This document shows, piece by piece, positions 30,369 to 39,053 of a stretch of 64,000 nucleotides of DNA. The position numbers were made by a program, and so were the translations under genes. The DNA is from Candidatus Obscuribacterales bacterium (GTDB lineage Bacteria; Cyanobacteriota; Vampirovibrionia; Obscuribacterales; Obscuribacteraceae). Location: positions 1 to 64,000 of the forward strand of contig JARLHI010000032.1 in NCBI GenBank assembly GCA_031292355.1, read 5' to 3'. Position 1 is the stretch's first letter, and each line of letters begins with the position of its first letter. Under the pieces are notes generated by a model. The model made no database searches and was not told the origin of the DNA. It was given only the letters and a program-made list of their open reading frames with translations.

Positions 30369-32384
30369 ATGCTTACACCGAATGCCATCAAAGTTCTAGA
30401 AAAGCGCTATTTACTGCGCAATGACGAGGGCGCTTTGAATGAGACGTCGGATGGTTTGTTCGAACGTGTTGCCGCATGCGTCGCTTCCAGTGAACGCAAA
30501 TTTGGTCTGGACGATGTCAGAGTGGCTGTTCTAAAGAAGAATTTTTTCGATCTCATGCGTAGTGGCGAGTTTTTACCGAATTCGCCCACTCTTATGAATG
30601 CAGGCAAACCCAAAGGGCAACTCTCGGCATGCTTTGTCTTGCCTGTGCCTGACTCGCTTGAAGGCATTTTCGAAAGTTGCAAGAATGCCGCTCTGATTCA
30701 CAAGACTGGAGGTGGGACTGGTTTTTCATTCAGTCGCATCAGACCAGCCAATGATCGTGTGGCTACATCTACCGGCGTGGCCTCCGGTCCTATCAGCTTT
30801 ATGACAGTGTTTGACGCGGCAACCGAAGCGATTCGACAAGGGGGCACCAGGCGCGGTGCTAATATGGGTATTTTGCGTGTCGATCATCCAGACATTGAGT
30901 CATTTATCACGTGCAAAAAGGATACCAGTCGGTTGAATAATTTCAACATTTCTGTGGCCGCCACGGACAAGTTTATGGAAGCTGTTGAAAGTGATTCAGA
31001 CTACGAAATCGTTCATCCAAACACCAAGGCAGTAGTTCGGCGCTTGAAAGCTCGAGTAATTTTTGAGCAAATGATTGAAAATGCCCATGCAACCGGCGAA
31101 CCCGGTCTGGTTTTCATAGATCGAATCAATGCAGAGGATCCAGTTTATGAAGCTTTTGATATTGATGGTACTCTCATTCCTGGTACTGAAAATATAGAAG
31201 CAACCAACCCTTGCGGAGAACAACCCCTTGGTCCAGGAGACGCCTGCAATCTGGGTTCTATTAATCTCGCCGCCTTCGTCGACAGCAAAACCAATGATTT
31301 TGATTGGTCTAGGTTAGAGCAAACTATCAATTTATCAGTTCGCTTTCTCGACGACGTTGTCGAGGCAAATCACTATCCTTTGCCCTTTATAGAAAGAGCG
31401 ACTAAAAATAATCGTCGCATTGGCCTCGGCATTATGGGATGGGCAGACGCTTTAATCATGATGCGTATTGCTTATAACTCGGAAAAAGCAATTGAAAAGG
31501 CCGATCAGCTAATGTCGTTTCTGCAAGATAAAGCACATCGAGCTTCTACTGATCTAGCTGAAATTCGCGGGTGTTTTCCAAACTGGTCTTCCAGCAAATG
31601 GGGTGACTGCAATCAACTTATGCGTAATGCCACGGTCACGACAATCGCTCCTACTGGCACAATTTCTATCATTGCCGGTACGAGTTCTGGTATTGAGCCA
31701 TTGTTCGCTATCTCGTTTGTTCGTCGTGTTTTGAGTGGTGCCGAATTGATTGAAGCCAATCCTTTATTTGAAAAAGTGGCGAGAGAACGTGGTTTCTATA
31801 GCGATGAGCTAATGGAGCAAATTGCTCGCGAAGGTACGCTTGCTGATTGTGAAGACGTGCCCGTTGACGTTCGCTCTGTCTTTGTCTGCTCTCACGACAT
31901 CAGTTATGAATGGCATGTTCGCATGCAGGCTGCTTTTCAAAAGCACACAGACAATGCCGTTTCGAAGACTATCAACTTGCCACATTATGCGCCGGTAGCA
32001 GACGTTCGCGCCTCTTATTTGGATGCATGGCGCTTGGGTCTTAAAGGTATTACTGTTTATCGCGATGCTTCGCGAGCTTCCCAGGTTTTAAACATCAGGA
32101 AAACTGATGCATTGAAATCTGACACTAAATATGGTGACTCATTTCAACGTATCTCAGATAGAGCCGGGCGTTCTGAGAAAAAAGCTTTAACAGTGGCTGC
32201 CAGCTCTGCTTCGAATGTGGCCACTCTGGTTCTTTCATCAGATTCAGTTAATCAAGGCTCAACGACGGTCGAAAACGACAAAGTATCCATTCGTGTATGC
32301 ATTGAATGTGGATCGCATAGCGCCAACGAGGCCCGTTACGAAGCATGTGTGATGTGCAGGGTATGCGGTTATACTAAGTGCTGA
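30369..32384 (+). CDS. nrdJ: adenosylcobalamin-dependent (class II) ribonucleoside-diphosphate reductase
   Basis: 671 residues; ATG 30369 has GAGG seven bases upstream. It reduces ribonucleotides to deoxyribonucleotides using a thiyl radical made with adenosylcobalamin. Key parts: first redox Cys in QLSACFVLP (about C88), GTRRGANMGIL, the radical Cys and Glu in NPCGE (about 282), second redox Cys in GDACNLGSINL (about 293; the 11-residue spacing fits class II), and phosphate-binding APTGTISIIAGTSSG. The C-terminal CIECG...CVMCRVCGYTKC is the Cys-rich tail that relays electrons. No nrdB-like partner is adjacent, as expected. dcd follows by 28 bp. Confidence 0.96.
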   Translation: MLTPNAIKVLEKRYLLRNDEGALNETSDGLFERVAACVASSERKFGLDDVRVAVLKKNFFDLMRSGEFLPNSPTLMNAGKPKGQLSACFVLPVPDSLEGIFESCKNAALIHKTGGGTGFSFSRIRPANDRVATSTGVASGPISFMTVFDAATEAIRQGGTRRGANMGILRVDHPDIESFITCKKDTSRLNNFNISVAATDKFMEAVESDSDYEIVHPNTKAVVRRLKARVIFEQMIENAHATGEPGLVFIDRINAEDPVYEAFDIDGTLIPGTENIEATNPCGEQPLGPGDACNLGSINLAAFVDSKTNDFDWSRLEQTINLSVRFLDDVVEANHYPLPFIERATKNNRRIGLGIMGWADALIMMRIAYNSEKAIEKADQLMSFLQDKAHRASTDLAEIRGCFPNWSSSKWGDCNQLMRNATVTTIAPTGTISIIAGTSSGIEPLFAISFVRRVLSGAELIEANPLFEKVARERGFYSDELMEQIAREGTLADCEDVPVDVRSVFVCSHDISYEWHVRMQAAFQKHTDNAVSKTINLPHYAPVADVRASYLDAWRLGLKGITVYRDASRASQVLNIRKTDALKSDTKYGDSFQRISDRAGRSEKKALTVAASSASNVATLVLSSDSVNQGSTTVENDKVSIRVCIECGSHSANEARYEACVMCRVCGYTKC

Positions 32385-32412
32385 TGCCGCATCCGCTACA
32401 CGAGGGTTCTAA

Positions 32413-33012
32413 ATGTCGATACTTGTAGATTTTGAAATCCGCACCGAAATAGCTGACGGCCATCTTATAGTCGAACCATTCGATGATCGCTTGATTCAAC
32501 CCAATTCATATGATGTTCGCCTGGACAACAAGTTTTCCTGGCATGAGGCAGTTGACGAAAAATTTCCAATAATTGACCCATATATGCCAGAAAGCATTTT
32601 GAGTGGCGTTGTCCAGGTCGAAGCTGAAAGCATTGTGATTAAGCCAGGGCATTTTGTTCTGGGGGCTACATACGAGCGAGTCTGCTTGCCAAAATATATA
32701 GTTGGACAATTAACAGGTAAATCCAGCCTGGCTCGACTGGGAATAATGGTTCACGTCACCGCTGGTTTCATTGATGCCGGTTTTAGCCATCCGCCGGCTC
32801 AAATCACTCTAGAGATAGTTAACGTCGGTAATCGTCCTGTTCGTTTGCATGCTGGAATGTCCATTGCTCAGATGGTCTTTACGCGCACGCAAGAATGTCT
32901 CGTTCCTTACAATGAAAAACCGAGCGCCAAATACAACGGACAAAAGGCTGCAGCTCATAGTCTCTATTATTTGAATAAGCCGATGGTCGAATCTGGCAAT
33001 ACCAACGGCTAA
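32413..33012 (+). CDS. dcd: dCTP deaminase
   Basis: 199 residues. Converts dCTP to dUTP (or, in the bifunctional form, dUMP). Family marks: RLIQPNSYDVRLDNKF near the start, GQLTGKSSLARLGIMVHVTA, GFIDAGF with the nearby catalytic Glu in QITLEIVN, LHAGMSIAQMVF, and KYNGQ near the end. A two-residue insertion (HPPAQ versus the usual EGQ) sits before the Glu. It is co-oriented with nrdJ and close to it, so the pair supplies deoxynucleotides for DNA synthesis. Sequence alone does not tell the mono- from the bifunctional type. Confidence 0.92.
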   Translation: MSILVDFEIRTEIADGHLIVEPFDDRLIQPNSYDVRLDNKFSWHEAVDEKFPIIDPYMPESILSGVVQVEAESIVIKPGHFVLGATYERVCLPKYIVGQLTGKSSLARLGIMVHVTAGFIDAGFSHPPAQITLEIVNVGNRPVRLHAGMSIAQMVFTRTQECLVPYNEKPSAKYNGQKAAAHSLYYLNKPMVESGNTNG

Positions 33013-33085
33013 GTTCGATCGGCCTTTGGCGATGCTTAGTGATCTTTCGAGACATAAAATTCGAAATTATTGATCATTAATTGTG

Positions 33086-33114
33086 GTGATTTCCCCCCTG
33101 ATATGGGAAATCAC
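33086..33114 (+). promoter_or_regulatory. perfect 10-bp inverted repeat
   Basis: GTGATTTCCC (33086-33095) and GGGAAATCAC (33105-33114) with a 9-base spacer. It lies between dcd and the next gene. It could be the dcd terminator, although no T-run follows, or an operator for the 832-residue protein gene. Confidence 0.6.
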
Positions 33115-33212
33115 GAATTTACTACCTTCTTAGTAACCTCTAATATTGAATTCTCAAGAGACGCAACGCTCCCCGGCTCGCTCCTGAGATTAGCAAAAGT
33201 TGGAGGTCACTC

Positions 33213-35711
33213 ATGGCTTTAGACGGTAAAATCGACAAAACAGTAAAAGCGCCTGATGACGCTAGTTTGAGTTCGCTGAATTTCAACTCTGTTTCCGATC
33301 AGCCCGGCGCTAAGCCAGTGCAGATTGCCGACGACGGTGTATTTAACCGTACGAGGGGACAGGGACAACCTGTTCAAGGCGGTCGCGCCCATCCCTTTAA
33401 TGATCCTGGAAGCGTTTATAAAACGACCACAGGTAATGATGCTGGTCCGCAAGCTCCAGTTCAACCTTTTAAAGATCATGCAGCAGAGCAAACGCCGAAG
33501 CTTCAAGCTCTGGGCGATAAAATGCAAGCTGAAGTGACGGCTGCAGCCTCTGGACGGATCCAGGGCAATGCTATTGAAGTCGGTTTTGCTGATAATGCCA
33601 AAAGAGCACAGGATCTGACAAAAAACTGGGATTTAATCGGAGAACAGGGTGGACTTATCGGTGCTGCGGGATCGGCAACTCGTGTCGCTGGTGTCGCTGC
33701 ATTTGGTTTTGGGATGGGCGTCGTTGCTCACCCTATTCTGAAACGTCAGTTGTCCGCCGAACAAGCTTCACACGTGAAGGTTGTCGATAAACATGAAGAG
33801 GAAGTCAAAGCCCTTAGAGATAAAACAAAGGCCGATCTCGACGCCATCAGAACCGACCCATTAAAAGCCGCTGAAGCGACAAAGTTAAATGAGAAACATG
33901 AGTTCTTGAAGGGCTATCTTAAGACCGACCCAAAGAACAAATTAGAGGCTCTTTCGGAATTCAATAAGAAGAACCCAGCTGCTTTGCTGCCCGCAGATAA
34001 AGCCGAACTCAAAGGAATGGCTGAGACTGAATTGAAACTGAGCTCTGTGAATAAAGGCTTGACTAACCTTGGCCCTGAGTACACTGGCTTCAAGGGCTTT
34101 TATGAGCACGGCAAATCGGGTATGTGGAACGGTTTGAAATTCGTCGCCGGCTCTCTTGGTCTAAACTATGCGCTTAAAGAAGGTATGCACCTGCTACCTG
34201 GTGATCACCACGAAACAGATCGCATTTTTACTCAGTCTACTCAAGAGTCTGCTGCTCAGGCTTTAATTGGTGCTGCACCAATTCGTAACTTGGGTACCAA
34301 GATTGCGATTGGCGGCGTAGCGTGGCTCGCTGGTCGTGAAGAAAAAATGACCTGGGGCGAATCTATTGTGTCGACTGTCGGAGTCATGGGTGCAACTGTG
34401 GCTGCAGGACTGGCTGTGCCGTCCTTGCGTAGTTCAATGCCAAAGGCTCTCTTAGCTGAAGCTGGTGCCTTTGTGGTTGGACGCGGTGTGCATATGATAC
34501 CAGGACTTGGTAGCGAAATTCCCGAGCTGACTAATGCCAGTACTGATTCCTGGAATGCAATGAAGACAGACAGCAAAAAAATGACTGGTTCGTCGTTTAA
34601 TGATGCCGTTGACTCATTCGATAAGCTGGGTAGCAAGTGGCGCGGTGTGCTTGCAGCTTATGACCGCGATATCATGGGTGGTATCAGCGACCAATCGCTG
34701 CCAATAGCGCACGGCGATCAGCCTCTCAATAATTTTCAAAATATCGTCATTAACGGTCGTACCGGAATGGCTTTAAGCGAATCTCTTGGTGACACAGTGC
34801 TCAAATCTGGTCTGACCGAAGATACTAGAAGTGATTTGCTTAATACCTATCATCAGCAAACCAGCGATGAAAAGCCAGCACCAGATCAGATGCTTATTGC
34901 TCCGAATCAAGGCGACCTGGATTTGACTTCGCGTGCGGCTCGCAGTTATATGTCCGCCCTGGCGCTCGCCGATGTGACGATGGCGAATATGAAATCTGGT
35001 CAGACAGACGCAAATGACACATCTGGTAAAAATGTCACTGATTCAGATATCCAGGCTGTCGCTGATGAAAAGGCAAAAATCGTTAAAGAGATGAGCGACA
35101 AGATTTTCCGTAGTACTCCTGGTGCTGAGGCTCACGACATCAAGGATATAGTTGAGGGAACCGACGGCTTCATAGTCAGTGCTAATAAATTTAAATTGAC
35201 TGATTATGCTAAACACGATTCTCCAGCATATTCGCATACTGTCACGGCTCTTGAAGACAAAGCTTATGCAGCTCGTGATTCCTGGTTGCCTTCGCAGCTC
35301 AATGGTCCAAACGCAGACATCTCCAAGCAGTACGTTGCTAAGACTTTCCGCGATGCGGCTGTCATGCGCTTAGGCTATATGAATTATTTGCTGACGACTC
35401 AAGATGGTCATAGCTCTGCTCCTAGTGCCCAGGATGTTCAAGAAATGAAAATCTACATGGAAGGCACACAAATTGGCAATCAGCTCGATGGACCGAACGC
35501 CAAACGTAACGTCAAATCAACTGTTGAAGCTGCTTACGCGCTGGAGCCCAATAATCCAGACATGAAGGCAATTGTGGATGAATACAACAGTATCGCCAAC
35601 CGTGTTCTTCAATTCAATCAACATTACAAAGACACCCATGGCGGTCAGGACCCTTATCAGAATCCAATCGCCAATCCTTTCGGTATCCAAAAGCCAGCTA
35701 ACGCAAATTAG
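33213..35711 (+). CDS. large protein of unknown function, 832 residues
   Basis: Start ATG 33213 has a good GGAGG site. No signal peptide. The first 100 residues are polar and likely disordered. Residues about 138-165 are Gly/Ala-rich and weakly hydrophobic (GGLIGAAGSATRVAGVAAFG), then a Lys/Glu-rich helical part (about 180-290, EEEVKALRDKTKADLDAIRT). A second Gly/Ala hydrophobic zone is at about 365-420. The remainder is helical with no recognisable motif. Hydrophobic zones are too polar for firm membrane helices. The gene stands alone with a strong terminator after it. I cannot assign a family. Confidence 0.75.
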   Translation: MALDGKIDKTVKAPDDASLSSLNFNSVSDQPGAKPVQIADDGVFNRTRGQGQPVQGGRAHPFNDPGSVYKTTTGNDAGPQAPVQPFKDHAAEQTPKLQALGDKMQAEVTAAASGRIQGNAIEVGFADNAKRAQDLTKNWDLIGEQGGLIGAAGSATRVAGVAAFGFGMGVVAHPILKRQLSAEQASHVKVVDKHEEEVKALRDKTKADLDAIRTDPLKAAEATKLNEKHEFLKGYLKTDPKNKLEALSEFNKKNPAALLPADKAELKGMAETELKLSSVNKGLTNLGPEYTGFKGFYEHGKSGMWNGLKFVAGSLGLNYALKEGMHLLPGDHHETDRIFTQSTQESAAQALIGAAPIRNLGTKIAIGGVAWLAGREEKMTWGESIVSTVGVMGATVAAGLAVPSLRSSMPKALLAEAGAFVVGRGVHMIPGLGSEIPELTNASTDSWNAMKTDSKKMTGSSFNDAVDSFDKLGSKWRGVLAAYDRDIMGGISDQSLPIAHGDQPLNNFQNIVINGRTGMALSESLGDTVLKSGLTEDTRSDLLNTYHQQTSDEKPAPDQMLIAPNQGDLDLTSRAARSYMSALALADVTMANMKSGQTDANDTSGKNVTDSDIQAVADEKAKIVKEMSDKIFRSTPGAEAHDIKDIVEGTDGFIVSANKFKLTDYAKHDSPAYSHTVTALEDKAYAARDSWLPSQLNGPNADISKQYVAKTFRDAAVMRLGYMNYLLTTQDGHSSAPSAQDVQEMKIYMEGTQIGNQLDGPNAKRNVKSTVEAAYALEPNNPDMKAIVDEYNSIANRVLQFNQHYKDTHGGQDPYQNPIANPFGIQKPANAN

Positions 35712-35738
35712 AAATCAAACTCTTAAAATTCAAACAAG

Positions 35739-35772
35739 TCGCTGGTCCTCAGAGGATCGGCGATTTTTTTTG
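35739..35772 (+). terminator. strong terminator after the 832-residue protein gene
   Basis: TCGCTGGTCCT pairs with AGGATCGGCGA over 11 positions (two G-T wobbles) around CAG, followed by nine T residues. Confidence 0.9.
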
Positions 35773-35857
35773 CTGGGTTGCTTACTCAAGCGTTGAACTT
35801 TTTTGGTCTTGCAAGCGTATAAGAAAGTAGATCGAAACTTTGTGGGGCGTTCGAGCA

Positions 35858-37585
35858 ATGGACAAATTGTCCTATCGCAGGCTTTTTGCCTGGGCTGTAT
35901 TGTGCTGTACATTGACTGCTATGTGCGGCCTCGGTCGAGTGTTTGGTCTTGGTTGTGTCATTGGTGGCATTTTTGCCTGTCCACTGCTCGCTTGCTGGTA
36001 CAGGAGCAACACAGTAGCCAGTGACTCACTCACTGCGATCATCTTTCGTTTGCTTTTGCTGCTCTTGCCGCTCCTTTCCTTCGTCTATGCTGGTTTTTTA
36101 CCGGAATCGCAAAACGAAACTTCGAATAAGGCTCGGCGTCACAACGGCAAGAGCGCATGGTTTGAGAACCGTCGGCAGCCCACAATCCAAAGCTATATTG
36201 GAAAAAGAGTTGTAATCCTCGCTTCAATTGACCGCATAATTGCGCAGAAGGCGCCTCCAGCGCAAATTCTTTTAGTAACTTGCAGCCGCATCAGTTTTCC
36301 AGAGGAGCGCGCAGTTGACGGACGCGCGTGTCTTGTGGTCGGTGGACAAGTCGTACCAATGAAGGTAGCGATCGGCGATTTGATTTCAGTGGCCTGTTAT
36401 TTGCGTTCGAGCAAATTTTCTTTGACGAATTCATCTAAAGAGCTAGTTTGCTCGTATCTTGCGCAGCATAAAAAAAGTGTTGATGGCTTTAGTTTTATCA
36501 GCGTTGACGATCTAACGATTTTGCCAAGGCGGCCGGTTTCAGTATCGTTTGAGCAAAACTCTTTTGCCGCTGTAGAACATTTTGTTCAGTCGGCCATCTT
36601 CTCTTGTCGTCAAGAAATAACAGACATGCACCAGCAATACCTTGGCGCAGACACTGGCGCACTGCTTACATCAATGGTGCTGGGGCAAAATGCAGTTGAT
36701 CTGCCGAAGGCGATTGTTGATACTTTCAGAAATGTGGGACTCTCGCATATTGTCGCTGCCTCTGGCTTCAATCTAACTGTTGTGATTCTTGTTACTTACT
36801 GGCTGTTGCGGCCGTTGTATTTGCCTGGTAACAGTTCAGAATATGCCTGTCTTGCCATGATGGCACTTTATGTTGCGCTGGCTGGGTTATCATCGTCCGT
36901 CGCGCGCGCCGCTTTGATGTCTACTTTCATTCTTGTGTCTCGAATGACTCAACGTCGTATTTTTATTGGATCTGCTCTGGCTGCCGCTTTAATTCTCACC
37001 TGGTTGCCGTCACCGCAGGCTTTAAGCGACGTTGGTTTGCAACTTTCGTATGTTGCCACCATTGGTATAATTGCTGGTGCGAAATCTCTCGGGCAATGGC
37101 TAAACTCTCGACCTAGCTGGTTTTTTCAGCAATGCGCCGATACACTCGCTGTCACTGTGATTGCTCAGTTGTCTGTATTGCCCATTCAGCTGTATTACTT
37201 TGGTACGATCGGATTGACATTCCTGCCGGCGAATTTGCTGGTGGTTCCATTAGTAGCGCCGGTCACCATATTTGGTTTCATCGCCTCCGTGTTGATTCTA
37301 ATGGGCTCAATTAGTCCGTTTTCGGGCTTCTTTGTTTTTCCTGTGGTCAGTCATATTGATCAATTATTGCAATACCCTTTAACTTACATTATCTGGCTCA
37401 CAGGCACCCTCAGTAGCTTTCAGTCTGCGAAATTGCAGGTCAAGCAACCTTCTATTAGTGCGATAGCTATTTACTACGCATGTATTGTTTGTAGCTTATT
37501 TTTGCTCAGATTTCCCGACAAAAAACTTGCGGTGATCGTACTCGTTTTATTGTCGATTGCCTGTTTGTCCGTCGTACATTGTTAG
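35858..37585 (+). CDS. comEC: ComEC/Rec2-family DNA uptake channel lacking the C-terminal beta-lactamase-like domain
   Basis: 575 residues from ATG 35858; a longer frame begins at 35840. The N-terminal helices and OB-like DUF4131 part (IGKRVVILASIDRI...) are followed by the Competence domain, with GALLTSMVLGQNAVDLPKAI, FRNVGLSHIVAASGFNLTVV and about eight membrane helices. ComEC carries single-stranded DNA through the inner membrane in natural transformation. Most full-length ComEC proteins are about 700-800 residues with a metallo-beta-lactamase nuclease domain at the C-terminus. Here the protein ends after the channel (ends LSIACLSVVHC), so that domain is missing or encoded elsewhere. It converges with the TonB-like gene, overlapping by 4 bp. 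Confidence 0.85.
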   Translation: MDKLSYRRLFAWAVLCCTLTAMCGLGRVFGLGCVIGGIFACPLLACWYRSNTVASDSLTAIIFRLLLLLLPLLSFVYAGFLPESQNETSNKARRHNGKSAWFENRRQPTIQSYIGKRVVILASIDRIIAQKAPPAQILLVTCSRISFPEERAVDGRACLVVGGQVVPMKVAIGDLISVACYLRSSKFSLTNSSKELVCSYLAQHKKSVDGFSFISVDDLTILPRRPVSVSFEQNSFAAVEHFVQSAIFSCRQEITDMHQQYLGADTGALLTSMVLGQNAVDLPKAIVDTFRNVGLSHIVAASGFNLTVVILVTYWLLRPLYLPGNSSEYACLAMMALYVALAGLSSSVARAALMSTFILVSRMTQRRIFIGSALAAALILTWLPSPQALSDVGLQLSYVATIGIIAGAKSLGQWLNSRPSWFFQQCADTLAVTVIAQLSVLPIQLYYFGTIGLTFLPANLLVVPLVAPVTIFGFIASVLILMGSISPFSGFFVFPVVSHIDQLLQYPLTYIIWLTGTLSSFQSAKLQVKQPSISAIAIYYACIVCSLFLLRFPDKKLAVIVLVLLSIACLSVVHC

Positions 37586-38802
37586 AATGTCTGTCGATTA
37601 TTTAGTTCAGACAGTGAATCGACCGTGTAATTGAAAGTGTATTGCAAATCTAGAAATTGAGGACTGAAATCGGCTGGCAATGCCTTAAAAGGAGAACATG
37701 CCGAAATTGCTCGCAATGCCGATTCATCGATAGTTGCGTCGCCAGAAGACTGAACGATTTTAATTGAAACCAGAGTGCCATTATGTTTGATTCTAAAGAG
37801 TACCTCGGCGCTTCTGGTATCTCCGCTTGGGGGAGTCCAGGCGTGTTTGATGCGTCTGTGCAATTCTTTCAAATAAGCTGATATTGGAGCTGGTGCACCC
37901 GTGCCACCACTCGAGCGACCACCGGCTTGATAGCTTTCGTTGCCTTTGTCACCTGCGTTTTCAGTCATCTCAACCATCTCAGCGGGTGCCACTTCCTCGA
38001 GCATCGGCTGCTCGGTTGTGGTTCTAGCTGGCTGGCTTTGTGCCTTCATAGCAATAGCAGTCGCTCGTGGTGCCTCACTGATTCTCATGGGAAAAATATC
38101 GGCAGTCGAATCTATCTTTACCGGTTTAGCCGGCATAGGACGATTTTCTAATGGATTGGGCGTGTGGGCTACACGAAGGGCTGCTGGAGCTGTTGGCGCC
38201 TTGTGCGCCATCAGCGGTTGCGGAGATTGCGCCGTTACCTCTGCTGAAGCTGAGCGTTCTTTGATGGTTTCTTTTTCAATGGTGCCAGGCAAAATGTCGT
38301 GGTTGTTTTTGAAATCCCTGTCCGAAACCAGCTCGATGTCTATTATTTGTCGCGTCATCAAAAGAGGATGTTTGAATTCGATATCTCGGTGTAAAACCAT
38401 CCAGACGCACATAGCGAGCGAAAAAAGAGCATAGCTAAGTGCAGTGGTCTGTCGCAAAGATGCAGGCGTTTGCCCGCCAAGCGTAAGTAAAGTCAAGCTA
38501 TCCTGTCGGGGATGACTGAACATCTGCACCAGGGCGATTATGCTGACCGCGCTCAGAACCACACACCATGGCGCGGCCATCGCCGCAACTTTGCAGGTAG
38601 CAAAAACTAAAAGCCAGCTGCTCGTTGCAACAAGAATTAGAACTGTAGCTATTTTCTCTACGAGCGGCTGTTTGAAATCTTCTGGTTGAAAATGAAAGCG
38701 CAAGTTTTTGCCGGCACCATATGCAGTGGCAATCGCTGGCGCTGGTGGAGAGATTATGTTGTCGTCCGTTTTGACGTCTTCTTCGCCTGAAACAACTTGC
38801 AC
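37582..38802 (-). CDS. TonB-like energy transducer with an N-terminal multi-helix membrane domain
   Basis: 406 residues, GTG start at 38802 with AAGGCG upstream. Residues about 45-150 contain about three membrane helices (ATVLILVATSSWLLVFA, CVVLSAVSIIALVQMF and TALSYALFSLAMCVWMVLH), where ordinary TonB has one. A Pro/Ala/Ser-rich spacer follows. The C-terminal domain (YLKELHRRIKHAWTPPSG, VLFRIKHNGTLVSIKIVQSS, IDESALRAISACSPFKALP) is the TonB C-terminal fold. TonB-type proteins link inner-membrane energy to outer-membrane receptors; the related TolA-like use is also possible. No ExbB or ExbD gene is in the window. Confidence 0.8.
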   Translation of the reverse strand: MQVVSGEEDVKTDDNIISPPAPAIATAYGAGKNLRFHFQPEDFKQPLVEKIATVLILVATSSWLLVFATCKVAAMAAPWCVVLSAVSIIALVQMFSHPRQDSLTLLTLGGQTPASLRQTTALSYALFSLAMCVWMVLHRDIEFKHPLLMTRQIIDIELVSDRDFKNNHDILPGTIEKETIKERSASAEVTAQSPQPLMAHKAPTAPAALRVAHTPNPLENRPMPAKPVKIDSTADIFPMRISEAPRATAIAMKAQSQPARTTTEQPMLEEVAPAEMVEMTENAGDKGNESYQAGGRSSGGTGAPAPISAYLKELHRRIKHAWTPPSGDTRSAEVLFRIKHNGTLVSIKIVQSSGDATIDESALRAISACSPFKALPADFSPQFLDLQYTFNYTVDSLSELNNRQTF

Positions 38803-38992
38803 GGTCGCCTTACTCTTTTGTAAACGTCTGAACGCCCTATGCTAGCATGTTTTGCAAGTAGTCATGAGACTGGGCGTTAGTCTCTGCCCGGCTCCGGGCG
38901 CTTTCCGTCACTATAGAAATTGCTAATGAAAATCGACCTATCCGATTTAGCTTTTCTCTCAAGTTTTATTGACTGGGCTTAATCTTGAGACG

Positions 38993-39019
38993 AAAAAGCC
39001 ACCGGAAAAACCGATGGCT
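38993..39019 (-). terminator. terminator after the AAA+ gene
   Basis: On the minus strand AGCCATCGG, loop TTTTT, CCGGTGGCT form a nine-base stem with one G-U wobble, followed by TTTTTC. It lies 35 bases after the AAA+ gene stop. Confidence 0.8.
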
Positions 39020-39053
39020 CTTTGTAGTCTATTTAGTGAGAAGTAATCTACTT

